From JAIQFL01 sp035295745 (lineage in GTDB: Bacteria; Acidobacteriota; Terriglobia; Bryobacterales; Bryobacteraceae), in NCBI GenBank assembly GCA_035295745.1, contig DATGIL010000090.1, positions 186,001 to 250,000 of the forward strand: a stretch of 64,000 nt of DNA, read 5' to 3'. Within the stretch, counting starts at the first letter, position 1, and each line of letters starts with the position of its first letter. Below are positions 1 to 9,733 of this stretch, piece after piece. Under the pieces are notes generated by a model that was not told the origin of the DNA, did no database searches, and was given only the letters and a program-made list of their open reading frames with translations. A program made the translations under genes and the position numbers.

Positions 1-2621
1 TCGGGATAGAAACCGGCCGCACCGTTCTTGTGCGACTCTCTCAGCTTTCTAACTTCCTCCGCGGCACGCTTACCAGCCAGAAAAGCGTGATCGGAATTGT
101 AGTATTCCCACTCGCTGTAACGGCCGGCCAGGATGATGCCCTGCTCTGCGAGCCAATCCCGAATCTTGCGCACCGCGGTCGCCCGCCCATGGTCGTAAAC
201 CACATAGGCGTACGGCAGTTCGCACTGAGCCGTAGCCCAAATCGGGTCATCTTCGGCGAGGAGACCGACGCGCCGGCAGTCTTCGATGCAGCGCTGCACC
301 AAGTCGTCGCCGTCGCAAGGTAACGGCTTGTGGGGTGAGTGCGTGATTTCGCATGTCAGTCCGAAGCCTCCGGGCGGATTGCAGTAGGGACTGGCGTTCC
401 CCTGGACGAAGATGCGATGAAATACCGTCTCTTCGGGATAGTAGATCCAGTGCTTCTCGGTCAACTTCTCACGCCCGACGCCGATATGTACACACCGCAC
501 TGAGACATGCCGGAGTTGAGCGGCGGCCGCACGAATCGCCGCGGGGGCCTCGTCGCCCATCTGGCGGATCAACACAGGCAGCGGCATCGTGCTGATCAGA
601 TGCTCGTAGCGCACGGTGCTGCCATCGTGCAGCATAACCGTGTGCCGCGACGGGTGCACCCGTACGACACGAATTTGCGTTCGCAAGCCTCCTTTCAGAT
701 ATGGCAGCCAGGCATCCATCAGGCTCTGAAAGCCGCCGCGCAGCGGGTAGCCGAATCGCGCATTCGGACCCATGGGCTTAGGGGCGGGAGACAGTGCGCC
801 CTCGATCATCTCCTCGAGATCAGGCATGGGGACGCGTCCGCCCAGCCACGAGGTTTCCATTTCGCGCAGCGGCACCGCCCACAACTTCTGGTTGTAAGGG
901 ATGGCAAAGTGCCTCGCAATCCCTGAGCCCCAGACTCTGTAGATGAACTCCTCAAAATTGGCGGGCTCCGCCAACGGAGCGATGGTGGGCTGCTTTTGGC
1001 CTAGAGGCACGGCCGCCTCCATTATGCCGTCGGCACAGCAGTCAGTCAGTTCGGTTTTGCAAGAGGCGCTCGTGCCGTTGGAACCGTTCGCGTGGCCATT
1101 GGTCTTGCCGGCAGCCTTGGGTCGATTCAGCGAACCGTAGCGCGCCTCGATTGCTCCCACAATGCACTCCTTGATTACGTTTGACGGTAATCCATAGAGC
1201 GACCCCTGGAACGGATAACGCGTGTAAACGTTCTTACTGTAGATCCAGGCCTCGCGATCCTGCCAATGCACGTTGTCGCCTAACAGCATTTGGTAAAGCT
1301 GGTGCACATACGGGTTGCCTGAGAACATGATGTGGCCGGCATAGTCGAATGTGAATCCGGCCACTTCGATCGATCTACACCATCCGCCCACCCGGCTATT
1401 CTGTTCGAGCAGCAGTGAGTCTTCGCCGAGGTGGAAGGCCGCGCTGAGACCGGTCGGACCCGCGCCCACCACCAAGGCGCTTACGTCTGTACGCGCGCCG
1501 GAATGTTTCGATCGGGCAACGCCGGTGATGAGGTCATCCATACGGGCGACCGTCGAATCCCACGAGGTCCGGTTGAGCACTTCCCGCATACGCGCTTCGC
1601 GGGCAGCGCGTTCTTCGTTGCTGGCGTTCAAAGCACATTCGCAGGCTTTAATAAATTCTTCGGTAGTTTCCCCCAGATAGACGATGTCACCGTAAGGCTC
1701 AGCAACATCCGTGATCGGTGTGCTGACGATCATTTTGCGCGCGGCCATGAATTCCAGAGTCTTGGTGGGGCTGATGAACTCAGTAGCCCGATTGCGCGCG
1801 AAAGGCATGATGCAGACATCCCAACCCGCCAGGTAGGCAGGAAGCTCCGCGTACGACCGATGGCCGAGATAACGGATATTGGGATTGCGGGGAAGCGTCG
1901 CGGGATCGATCTTGACCACCGGACCGACTATCACGATCTGCCATTCCGGGTGAGCGTCGGCGATTGCCTTCAGGAGTTCGAGATTCATGCGTTCGTCGAC
2001 AACGCCGTAGTAGCCGAACCGCGGATGTGGCAAAGCCGCCTGATCCTCGGCGTCCTGCCGGCCATCGGCGACCGGCGCAAAGTGGCTCACATCGACGCTG
2101 CTGGGAAAGCAATAGACCGACGGATGGAGATCGTTCTTCGCGCGGTATAGGCTCGGACCGCCGGTAAATACAAGATTGGCCCTTGCGAGTAGTTCTCGCT
2201 CCCGGGCCAGCAGTTCCGGAGGGGCGCCGAGAAATCCGGAGAGTTCGTCCATGCAGTCGTATACGATGGCACGCGGCTTCAGATCCGCGGCGACAGGCAG
2301 CGCCATCGGTGTGTAGAACCACAGGAGGTACTCTTGGAGTTGCTGTTGCTCCACCAGTTCGCGCATCAGTTGCCGGAGATAAGGTAGCTGATCGTCGTGA
2401 AAGCCAGCCGCCGAACAAGGGGTATGAGGGCGGCAAACCACAAGGTTAGGATGAGGCTCATGGAATTGCCATTCCAGGCGCGCAGAGCCGCTGATGACAG
2501 GCTCCTCAATAAAATAGATGCGGTGGGATTTTGCGAGCCGCGAGAGTAAGTGCTGCGGTCTTTGAAGAACGAAATCCCAACGAAGATGCGAGAACGTAAT
2601 GATGGCGATGAAATCTTGCAT
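1..2621 (-). CDS. Glycosyltransferase / UDP-galactopyranose-mutase-like flavoprotein fusion (partial, runs off left edge)
   Basis: One open frame runs from an ATG at 2621 to the window edge, giving at least 873 residues, with no stop in the stretches translated by hand. Residues 1 to about 365 look like a GT-B glycosyltransferase of the kind paired with UDP-galactopyranose mutases: it begins MQDFIAIITFSHLRW, then FVLQRPQHLL, and has an SPTKTLEFMA motif near the C-terminal half. Residues about 380 onward start a second protein-like domain with a dinucleotide motif GAGPTG at 386-391, then LLLEQNSRVGG and further segments typical of protoporphyrinogen-oxidase/UGM-like FAD proteins (COG1232 type). 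The frame is continuous across the junction (GARTDVSALVVGAG). The role is inferred to be building or remodelling a cell-surface glycan. Two glycosidase genes lie upstream on the same strand. The C-terminus is missing. Confidence 0.88.
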   Translation of the reverse strand, partial: MQDFIAIITFSHLRWDFVLQRPQHLLSRLAKSHRIYFIEEPVISGSARLEWQFHEPHPNLVVCRPHTPCSAAGFHDDQLPYLRQLMRELVEQQQLQEYLLWFYTPMALPVAADLKPRAIVYDCMDELSGFLGAPPELLARERELLARANLVFTGGPSLYRAKNDLHPSVYCFPSSVDVSHFAPVADGRQDAEDQAALPHPRFGYYGVVDERMNLELLKAIADAHPEWQIVIVGPVVKIDPATLPRNPNIRYLGHRSYAELPAYLAGWDVCIMPFARNRATEFISPTKTLEFMAARKMIVSTPITDVAEPYGDIVYLGETTEEFIKACECALNASNEERAAREARMREVLNRTSWDSTVARMDDLITGVARSKHSGARTDVSALVVGAGPTGLSAAFHLGEDSLLLEQNSRVGGWCRSIEVAGFTFDYAGHIMFSGNPYVHQLYQMLLGDNVHWQDREAWIYSKNVYTRYPFQGSLYGLPSNVIKECIVGAIEARYGSLNRPKAAGKTNGHANGSNGTSASCKTELTDCCADGIMEAAVPLGQKQPTIAPLAEPANFEEFIYRVWGSGIARHFAIPYNQKLWAVPLREMETSWLGGRVPMPDLEEMIEGALSPAPKPMGPNARFGYPLRGGFQSLMDAWLPYLKGGLRTQIRVVRVHPSRHTVMLHDGSTVRYEHLISTMPLPVLIRQMGDEAPAAIRAAAAQLRHVSVRCVHIGVGREKLTEKHWIYYPEETVFHRIFVQGNASPYCNPPGGFGLTCEITHSPHKPLPCDGDDLVQRCIEDCRRVGLLAEDDPIWATAQCELPYAYVVYDHGRATAVRKIRDWLAEQGIILAGRYSEWEYYNSDHAFLAGKRAAEEVRKLRESHKNGAAGFYP

Positions 2622-2781
2622 TTTGTTTCTCCTGCCTCAACTGAATCGACAAATGCCTGAGGGCGGGCGTGCGGATGTCTCCCTCCATTGCAGTCGGTGA
2701 GCCACTGCGCGTGTCGAGACAATTACGCCAAGTTACTGGCAGCCTGAGTGGAAGCTAGCAGTCTTGGGAAAACCCATTCCA

Positions 2782-2856
2782 GGCCACGGATAAACACAGA
2801 TCAAAGCTGATAACTCCTTGTTTTCTATCTGCGTCCATCGGTGCTCATCGGCGGCT
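2782..2856. repeat. Imperfect palindromic intergenic element
   Basis: The 255-bp gap between the GH1-like gene and the fusion gene holds a sequence with GGCCACGGATAAACACAGAT on one side and ATCTGCGTCCATCGGTGCTC followed by ATCGGCGGCT on the other. The halves are imperfect reverse complements around a short AT-rich centre. It resembles an intergenic palindrome family (CACGGAT...ACACAGAT...ATCTG.GTCCATC) that I recall from many environmental bacteria. That resemblance is from memory and was not searched. Confidence 0.5.
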
Positions 2857-2875
2857 AACCCTTTTCCGCAAACTG

Positions 2876-4009
2876 CTAGGGAACGATGCTCTGTGCCCGC
2901 CGAAGCGCGCGAGCATACTTCTTATTCAGGAGGCGATGATAACTGCCGCTTTCCCTTGCTTCCATGTCCCACAATCCGCAGTTGTGCCAGTGCGTCGAGT
3001 CTTCCCAATCGAAGCGGTCGAGGATGGGGTAGAGGCAGACGCCTTCCAGCGGAACGCCGTTACGCAACGCCAGGTAGGCCTCAACGGAAATTTCGTCGAG
3101 CCATGGTGCGCGCCCGATTCCGTAATGGCTGGTTTCGGCGATGAAGATGGGCCGTTTGTATCGATCGTAGACTCCTGCCAACAGGCGATGGAGCGGCATC
3201 CATCGCGGATCGTCGGAGCCTTCATCCCAATGCAGCTTCCGTCCGCCCGGGACTTCCCACTGATTGGCCGCGTAAAAGTTGACCCCCACAATGTCCAGGT
3301 AGCAATCCGCTCCGCCCACTTCCGGCGCCAACCGTCCCGCCAGCATGTCCCACGCTTCAAACTGGCTGTTGCGCTGTGCCAGCGCGGGCTCGACATGGAA
3401 CGGGTCGTCGGCCGGCGGAACGTTGTGGATCAGCGGTTCGGGTGAAACAATACGGGCTCGGGAATCCTGCCTGCGAATCGCATCGATTGCAGCCAGGTCC
3501 GCGCGCACCAGTTGTCTCTTCAGTTCATCGCCGCGTCCCCAGGCGTATGGAAACATCAGATCGCGGGTGGCTGCCCAGGTGAAAAACGAGATCTCATTCA
3601 TCGGCGAGTAGAACGGCACTTCGTCGCTATGTTCGCGATGAATCCGCGCCGCCTCCCCTGAAAATCGGGCGAACCGGTCGACGAACTCCGCGGAAAAAAT
3701 GTCCAGTCCGTCGGGCCACCCGTAGTGAAACAAATCCCAGATCACCTGGATATTTCTATGGCGCGCGGCTTCCAGCATGGGGATCCACGACGACCAGTCA
3801 TACCTGCCGCCGTGGTCGATGAGGTGCCACCGCAGGCCATCCCGCGCCGTCAGTAATCCCACCTCCCGCAGACGCGCATAATCTTCGTCGCAGCACGCGT
3901 CGTGCTCCAGCGAGGCCGTCATATCGAGACGAGTGCCCTTGGAATTGAGATGCGTCGAGCACTCAAAACCAGCCATCCAGAACGAGTGGAACAGCTTACT
4001 AGGGGTCAT
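2876..4009 (-). CDS. GH1-like (beta-glucosidase-type) glycoside hydrolase
   Basis: 377 residues, cytoplasmic, no signal peptide. The fold signature is clan A: a DGLRWHLID strand near residue 57, VIWDLFHYGWPD near 89-100, an acid/base candidate E139 in FYSPMNEISF, and a nucleophile candidate E292 in IFIAETSHYG. Both glutamates sit at the ends of predicted strands as expected for retaining (beta/alpha)8 enzymes. It is somewhat short for GH1. Its start (4009) overlaps the 3' end of the GH2 gene by 11 bp, so the two are probably co-transcribed and translationally coupled. The downstream glycosyltransferase/flavoprotein fusion suggests action on a self-made polysaccharide or glycolipid, but the substrate cannot be read from sequence. 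Confidence 0.85.
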   Translation of the reverse strand: MTPSKLFHSFWMAGFECSTHLNSKGTRLDMTASLEHDACCDEDYARLREVGLLTARDGLRWHLIDHGGRYDWSSWIPMLEAARHRNIQVIWDLFHYGWPDGLDIFSAEFVDRFARFSGEAARIHREHSDEVPFYSPMNEISFFTWAATRDLMFPYAWGRGDELKRQLVRADLAAIDAIRRQDSRARIVSPEPLIHNVPPADDPFHVEPALAQRNSQFEAWDMLAGRLAPEVGGADCYLDIVGVNFYAANQWEVPGGRKLHWDEGSDDPRWMPLHRLLAGVYDRYKRPIFIAETSHYGIGRAPWLDEISVEAYLALRNGVPLEGVCLYPILDRFDWEDSTHWHNCGLWDMEARESGSYHRLLNKKYARALRRAQSIVP

Positions 4010-5867
4010 GGGTCGTGTCGTGATCTTCCGGGGTGACCACGTACTGCGTGCGCTGTTGCCGCATCAGCCGCTCGCGCCATTCCCATTCCAACTGATAGTC
4101 CCTCGGGGTCTGCGGTCCGCGCGTGGCCAAGGCGATCGAATCCAGCGGAATTTTGGGTGTCCGATCGGCGAACAGGAGCCCGTTCGTCTCCTGGTACGTG
4201 TCCGTGAATTGGGTGTAGCAAAAGCCCGCCAGGGCCGGCAACGAGCGGACTGCGCGCAACAGGTTCAGATATCGGTTCCCAAAGTCTTCCGCATTTTGCG
4301 CGCGCGAATAACCCCACGTACCGGCACTCTCGTGGGAGTAGGCGATGCCGCCGAACTCGGTGATCATGATCGGCTGCTCAGAGTGCTGGCCCTCCAGCGC
4401 GAGCACTCTTCCGGCCGGCCGTTCGCGCTTGAAAAGCTGCGGGATATCGCTCACGCCATAACGCGCCGCAATCCGATCGGGCCGGTCATCATAGTCGTGG
4501 ATGCCGATGATGTCGGTGGCCACGCTCTCCCATCCGTCGTTGCCCACGACGGGTCGCGTGGGGTCGAGAGTTTTCGTCAGGTGATACAAGGCCTGCACGT
4601 AGTGGCGCTGGGTCGGGCTGCTGGGCAAATCGGGCACACCCCACGATTCGTTGAACGGCACCCAGGCCACGATACAGGGGTGATTCACGTCGCGCGACAC
4701 AATTTCCAACCATTCGCGCGTCAATCTATGGATCGAAGCGCCAGTGAATCGGTAGGCGCTGGGCATCTCCTCCCATACCAACAGTCCGACCCGGTCGGCC
4801 CAATAGAGGTATCGCGGACTCTCAATCTTCTGGTGCTTTCGCACACCATTGAAACCCATCGCTTTGGCAAGTTGGATGTCGCGGAGGTAAGCTTCGTCGT
4901 CCGGTGCGGTCAGTCCGGATTGCGGCCAGTAGCCTTGGTCGAGCACCATGCGCAGTTGATACGGCCGGTTGTTGAGGACCAACTTCTCGCCCTCCACGCC
5001 GATCTGGCGCAGGGCGGTGTAGCTCTCCAGCGCGTCCACGGTTTCGCCGTCCGGCGTTTCCAATCGGATGGTGGCCTGGATGAGGGTGGGAGTCGCCGGA
5101 CTCCACAAAAGTTCGTTCCTATAGTCGTCGATCCCTGGATCGGAGAGCGCAATGCGACGGTGCACTTCGCCGGCGATCACGGCATAACTGTCGTCCGCGA
5201 GCAAACGGCCGCTGCTCTGGAGCGTGATGCGGCAGCGCAGGTTGTCGCACGGCCGTCCTTTGAGCCAGGTTTCAAAGCCGATTTCCCAGCGTTCCAGATT
5301 CGGCGTCCAGCGCAGCGCACCGAGGTAAGTTTGCGGCACGACTTCGAGCCACACCGTCTGCCAGATACCGGTCGTCCGCGGATACCAGATGGAATGAGGA
5401 TGAAGCTGCCAATCCTGTTTGCCTCGCGGCTTCGAAAGATCCGCGGGATCGTCTTCTGCCTGCACCACCACGGTTTGGCTATCGCCAGGGACGAGAAATT
5501 CGGTGATGTCAACGGTGATTGGAGTGAAGCCGCCTTCATGGGTTGCCGACAACTGCCCGTTCAGCCAGATGCGGGACGAATGGTCGATCGCGCCGAAGTG
5601 CAACATCAGCCGGTCGCCAGGACGCATTGCAGGGGTGACGAATTGTCGGCGGTACCAGCAGGCTTTGTAGAAGCCCGTATCGCCAATGCCGCTGGCCTGC
5701 GTCTCCGGCGAAAACGGGACCAAAATCGAGGTGCGGAAATCGGGATCGTTCGGCGCTCGCCACGAGGCGTTTGCATCGAGCGAAAACTCCCATAATCCGT
5801 CTAACGACCACCAACTGGACCTTTCCATTTGCGGGCGGGGGTAGGGTGGCTTGGCCTTAGGTTCCAA
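3999..5867 (-). CDS. Glycoside hydrolase family 2 protein
   Basis: 622 residues with the GH2 architecture: sugar-binding jelly roll (about 15-180, including the GIWQTVWLE motif), an immunoglobulin-like beta-sandwich (about 185-290) and a TIM barrel (about 295-600). Catalytic residues are visible: the acid/base N406-E407 in AWVPFNESWG, and the nucleophile E504 in MITEFGG. GFNGVRKHQK near 338 is the usual barrel-entry motif. No signal peptide is seen, so it is probably cytoplasmic. It is the first gene of a minus-strand cluster (GH2, GH1-like, GT/UGM-like). Beta-galactosidase, beta-glucuronidase or beta-mannosidase activities are all possible. Confidence 0.93.
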   Translation of the reverse strand: MEPKAKPPYPRPQMERSSWWSLDGLWEFSLDANASWRAPNDPDFRTSILVPFSPETQASGIGDTGFYKACWYRRQFVTPAMRPGDRLMLHFGAIDHSSRIWLNGQLSATHEGGFTPITVDITEFLVPGDSQTVVVQAEDDPADLSKPRGKQDWQLHPHSIWYPRTTGIWQTVWLEVVPQTYLGALRWTPNLERWEIGFETWLKGRPCDNLRCRITLQSSGRLLADDSYAVIAGEVHRRIALSDPGIDDYRNELLWSPATPTLIQATIRLETPDGETVDALESYTALRQIGVEGEKLVLNNRPYQLRMVLDQGYWPQSGLTAPDDEAYLRDIQLAKAMGFNGVRKHQKIESPRYLYWADRVGLLVWEEMPSAYRFTGASIHRLTREWLEIVSRDVNHPCIVAWVPFNESWGVPDLPSSPTQRHYVQALYHLTKTLDPTRPVVGNDGWESVATDIIGIHDYDDRPDRIAARYGVSDIPQLFKRERPAGRVLALEGQHSEQPIMITEFGGIAYSHESAGTWGYSRAQNAEDFGNRYLNLLRAVRSLPALAGFCYTQFTDTYQETNGLLFADRTPKIPLDSIALATRGPQTPRDYQLEWEWRERLMRQQRTQYVVTPEDHDTTHDP

Positions 5868-5989
5868 GTGTCTGCTGAATGCACTTGGCGGGCCATAATC
5901 GAATCGTTTGGGATCTTACGATGCACTTAGCATTCGTAACGGTTGTGACAGATACCGCCGCCGGACTCGACTAAGATTAAGATATCGCT

Positions 5990-6175
5990 ATGGAAAATAC
6001 TCCGGGAACCGCTTCGCAAACCTCGGTGCGATCGCTGGACCTGCTGGGCGAACTGGGAAGGGCTACCACGGCTTACCATGAAGCAGGACCAGATCGCGTA
6101 GAGAGTGCCCGCGAGGAATACGAAGCTGCCCTCCGCAACTTCAAGTGCGAATATCCACCGCAGTGGTCCGAATGA
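5990..6175 (+). CDS. Small hypothetical protein, 61 aa
   Basis: An acidic 61-residue frame (MENTPGTASQ ... EYPPQWSE) with a helix-rich middle (VESAREEYEAALRNFK). It lies divergently from the GH2 gene. Two tandem TAAGAT hexamers end 6 nt before the ATG, which would fit a near-leaderless transcript. There is no Shine-Dalgarno sequence. I do not recognise the family. The protein-like composition favours a real gene, but the evidence is modest; the long antisense frame here looks like a shadow. Confidence 0.4.
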   Translation: MENTPGTASQTSVRSLDLLGELGRATTAYHEAGPDRVESAREEYEAALRNFKCEYPPQWSE

Positions 6176-6383
6176 GGCTTCCCGCAGCGCTAGCCGGGTA
6201 GATTCGCGGTCAAGCCGTGCCCAAGCCCATTGGTCAAACTGCCTTTTCAGGTGAGTCTGTTCAGCCTGGAAGCGCGGCGGATAGCTGCGATGGCTGGCAC
6301 AAGTCGCCCGAATCCGACACATCCGTTTCTGAAGTTGTGATGGAGCTCCCCATAACGGATAATGATCTCGGAGAATCATCGCA

Positions 6384-7151
6384 ATGTTCACGCCAAAAGG
6401 AAAGTTCGGCTGGTACGAGTTGATGACAAGCGACCCGAAAGCCGCCGGCAAGTTCTACTCTGACGTTGTTGGCTGGAGTACCAGGGAGATGCCGGCTGAT
6501 GGCGGCCCCCCATATACTACGTTCAATCTTGGCAACGTCGGCATGGCGGGAATGTTAACGATTCCTGGTCACACCGCCTGGATCGGCTATATAGGCGTCG
6601 GCGACGTCGATGCCCATATCGAAAAGATCGTCGAAGCCGGCGGCAAGCTATGGAGACCAGCCGCCGACGTCCCTGGCGTTCTCCGCTTCGCCGTCATGTC
6701 TGATCCTCAGGGCGCCGCCATCGTGGTCTTCACTCCCCACCCGGAAATGCCGTGGCCGGAACGTCCCGCACCACCCACCCCCGGTACCATCGGTTGGCAC
6801 GAACTCTACACAACGGACCTCGAAGGTGGGTTTGAGTTCTACAGCAAGCTCTTTGGCTGGACTAAGGTCAGCGATATGGACATGGGGCCGATGGGCATTT
6901 ATCGCATCTTCGACGAGGGGGACCATAAACAAATGGGCGACGGCGGCATGATGACCAAAGCTCCACAAATTCCGGTGTCTTGTTGGAATTTTTACTTCAA
7001 TGTCGATTCCATCAACGCAGCCATTGAACGCGTCAAAGCCGGCGGCGGGAAGATCATCAATGGTCCGATGCAGGTACCCGGGGGCAGCTGGATTATTCAG
7101 GGGCAGGACCCCCAGGGTGCGATATTCTCTCTCGTCAGTAGCAATGAATGA
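6384..7151 (+). CDS. VOC family protein, two glyoxalase-like domains
   Basis: 255 residues made of two tandem VOC (vicinal oxygen chelate) modules: about 5-118 beginning GKFGWYELMTSDP, and about 130-255 beginning GTIGWHELYTTD. Each holds the typical AGKFYSDVVGW / GFEFYSKLFGW and DPQGA motifs. Such two-module proteins are often labelled glyoxalase/bleomycin resistance, and their substrates are usually unknown. GGAGA about 8 nt upstream is a reasonable ribosome binding site. No partner gene is close enough to suggest a pathway. Confidence 0.92.
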   Translation: MFTPKGKFGWYELMTSDPKAAGKFYSDVVGWSTREMPADGGPPYTTFNLGNVGMAGMLTIPGHTAWIGYIGVGDVDAHIEKIVEAGGKLWRPAADVPGVLRFAVMSDPQGAAIVVFTPHPEMPWPERPAPPTPGTIGWHELYTTDLEGGFEFYSKLFGWTKVSDMDMGPMGIYRIFDEGDHKQMGDGGMMTKAPQIPVSCWNFYFNVDSINAAIERVKAGGGKIINGPMQVPGGSWIIQGQDPQGAIFSLVSSNE

Positions 7152-7366
7152 TGGCCTTTTACGTCAGTTTTGTTAACTTCCCTGCGCACTAATCAGGAAA
7201 TGGCAGGCTGAAGAAAGGCCGAAGCCGGCATCGCGGAGTCGATCGGCAAAGTTGTGTCAAACTGCGCACGCGCCAGACCCGCCGCAGTTTAAGACCAGCC
7301 TGCGCTCGTGTTGGCCTTGGGGAGTTCTAGCGTGGCGGCGGTGCGGACCGGTGGTACGCTGATCCC

Positions 7367-9733
7367 GTGCGCTACCTGCCGTTGATCCTGATCTGCTGCT
7401 CTCCGTCGCTGGCGGACAACCCGAAAAACCTGGTCCGCGATCCGGGTTTCGAAGCGCGATCAGAAGCCTGGATGCCGGCCGGCGATCCGCAGGGCAGCGC
7501 TCTCGACTCGGCCGTCGCCCATTCCGGAAAATCGTCTGTGCGGCTGACCGGATCGAGTCCGAAGTCCACTACAGGGGTACACCAGTCGATCGTTTTTGAC
7601 CCACCGCTCAAACGCCCGCTGCATGTCTCGGGGTGGAGCAAAGCGTTGGCAGCCGAGATTTCCGGAGCTTGCGTGATTGTCGTCCAGGGACGCTACGACG
7701 ACGGGACCGTTTTGCCGCAGCAGGACACCTCGTTTCCCGCCGGCACGCACGACTGGCAATACGCCGAGATGGTTGTGGAAGCCGCCAAACCCTTAAAGTC
7801 GATCGAAGTGATCGCAGTCCTCGCGCAGGGTAAGGGCACGGTTTGGTTCGACGATATCGAAGTCGCGCTGGTTCCCTTTGCGTTTCGCGGAGTTCATACG
7901 GCCACAGGTATCTTTGGCGGAGCGAGCGTCAGTGTCGCCGGCGATCTAACTATTGCGGGCAAGTGGAAGGTTGAACTCACCGGCGCGGCGGGCGTCGTGG
8001 TAAGTAGTACATCGGGAGACCGGGCGCCAGTGATTTTCAACTGGGCCGGCGCGAGTGCGGGCGATTACACGCTGCGCCTTTCCGCGATTGCGGATGCCGA
8101 TGGCGAGCGCATCGAGCAGGCACAGAAGGTGAGCCTGAGAGGCGCGGACCAGCCGCGAGCCTACGCCGCCTGGATCGAGAACAGCATGAAGCGCGTGCTT
8201 CCGCAGGCATTGCCGGATTCGGCCGCGCCCCCGTTGCAGGTGCGCATCTCGCTCGCCGGAAATGAGTACGAGAGCTTCCAGATTTGTTTGCTGGGAGCGC
8301 CAGGGAGAGAGATCAGGAACGTTCGGATCGAGGTGAGCGATTTGCGCTCTGCTTCAACGGGCGCGCGTATTCCGGCCTCGGAAATCGAGTGGCAGCAGGT
8401 CGGATTCGTGAAGATTGAACGCTTGCGCAAGTCGACGGCGAACGAAGGGGCCTGGCCGGGATGGTGGCCGGATCCGCTCCTGCCTGTTGAGAAATTCGAC
8501 CTGACATCCGGATTCACGCAGCCGGTCTGGGTGACCGTCCAGGCCCCGGCTGGCACACACGCGGGTGAATATTCCGGAACTATTCGAGTGCTGGCAGACG
8601 ACCGGCCGCGGCCGCCGGTTTCGGTGTCGGTGCGCGTGCAGGTTTACGGCTTCGAGCTTCCGCGCGAAGGCCACTTGAAGACGGCGTTCGCGCTCATGAA
8701 CGGCTACCTCGAAAAAATCTACGGTAAGCCGCTGACCGCCCAGCGTCGGCGGCAGTTCGGCGATTTTCTCCTGAAGCATCGCCTCAATCCCGACGACATT
8801 GCGCGCACGGACCTGCCCGAAATTGACGATCTGCTGCACTTCAACTCGCTTGGGTTGAACGCGTTCAACATTGCCAGCCTGGTGCCCGAGCGGGGGAATC
8901 GGACGTGGGTACCCAATGCCGAATTGAGCGACTACACGCCAAGCTTCATGCAGCATCTGGTCGACCGGCTGGACCCTTATATATCGAAGCTTCGCGACGC
9001 CGGCTTGATTCGCAAGTCATACATTTACACTTTCGACGAGCGCGACGCCGAATTCTTTCCCGTGATGCGCGAATACTTCGGTATGGTCAAACGGCGCTAT
9101 CCGGAGGTGCATACGATGACGACGTCGCACATCGCGCTCGATCCCAAGGTGCTGCGAGATCTGAACGTCGACTGGATTGTCCCACTCACTTCCTGGTACG
9201 ACTTCGAGAAAGCCGAGGCGTGCCGCCGCGCAGGTCTCGAAGTTTGGGGGTATGTCGCCGTCGGTCCCAGAGAACCATACGCGAACTTCATGGCTGACGA
9301 CCCGCTCCTCGAGGCGCGCGTACTTTGGTGGCAAATCTACCACCAGAAGATGGATGGCTTTCTTTTCTTGGGAGTCAATATCTGGGAACGCCGCGGCAAC
9401 ACCAATCCGATTGATCCGGGTCAAGGGCCACTGCTGGAGTGGAGCATCACCACCGGCAAGCCGCAAGACGAGCAGGTGTTGCAGGAACTGCACGGGGATG
9501 GGCAGTTGGTGTATCCCGGTAAAAACGGCCCCATCGGCAGCATCCGACTGGCGAACATTCGTGATGGACTGGAAGATTACGAGTACTTGTGGCTGCTCGC
9601 GCAGAAAGACGGAGTCGAAAACGCACGGCAGTCATGTCAGCCGGTGACGCGAAGTCTCACCGAGTTCACGCAAGATCCGACGGCGGTTTATGCGCAGCGC
9701 GACCGGATCGCGAAACAGATCACAGTTCGCTGA
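7367..9733 (+). CDS. Secreted DUF4091 glycoside-hydrolase-like protein
   Basis: 788 residues from a GTG start chosen because the signal peptide (MRYLPLILICCSPSLA) follows directly. Next comes a carbohydrate-binding-like beta-sandwich (about 20-165, NLVRDPGFEA...), an immunoglobulin-like region, and a barrel-like region from about 440. The C-terminus has the DUF4091 hallmark: GDGQLVYPG, then IGSIRLANIRDGLEDYEYL. DUF4091 proteins are seen in polysaccharide-degrading soil bacteria and are thought to be glycosidases. The catalytic residues are not securely identifiable by eye. It stands alone on its strand. Confidence 0.88.
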   Translation: MRYLPLILICCSPSLADNPKNLVRDPGFEARSEAWMPAGDPQGSALDSAVAHSGKSSVRLTGSSPKSTTGVHQSIVFDPPLKRPLHVSGWSKALAAEISGACVIVVQGRYDDGTVLPQQDTSFPAGTHDWQYAEMVVEAAKPLKSIEVIAVLAQGKGTVWFDDIEVALVPFAFRGVHTATGIFGGASVSVAGDLTIAGKWKVELTGAAGVVVSSTSGDRAPVIFNWAGASAGDYTLRLSAIADADGERIEQAQKVSLRGADQPRAYAAWIENSMKRVLPQALPDSAAPPLQVRISLAGNEYESFQICLLGAPGREIRNVRIEVSDLRSASTGARIPASEIEWQQVGFVKIERLRKSTANEGAWPGWWPDPLLPVEKFDLTSGFTQPVWVTVQAPAGTHAGEYSGTIRVLADDRPRPPVSVSVRVQVYGFELPREGHLKTAFALMNGYLEKIYGKPLTAQRRRQFGDFLLKHRLNPDDIARTDLPEIDDLLHFNSLGLNAFNIASLVPERGNRTWVPNAELSDYTPSFMQHLVDRLDPYISKLRDAGLIRKSYIYTFDERDAEFFPVMREYFGMVKRRYPEVHTMTTSHIALDPKVLRDLNVDWIVPLTSWYDFEKAEACRRAGLEVWGYVAVGPREPYANFMADDPLLEARVLWWQIYHQKMDGFLFLGVNIWERRGNTNPIDPGQGPLLEWSITTGKPQDEQVLQELHGDGQLVYPGKNGPIGSIRLANIRDGLEDYEYLWLLAQKDGVENARQSCQPVTRSLTEFTQDPTAVYAQRDRIAKQITVR

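Noticed and set aside
3933..5795. 620-residue plus-strand frame opposite the glycosidases
   Set aside because: Antisense shadow of the GH2 gene: composition is rich in His, Arg and Val and lacks any family motif, while the minus strand has intact catalytic motifs.
5927..6451. 174-residue minus-strand frame over the small 61-aa gene and the VOC start
   Set aside because: No family motif and no ribosome site. It overlaps the well-supported VOC start and appears to be a shadow.
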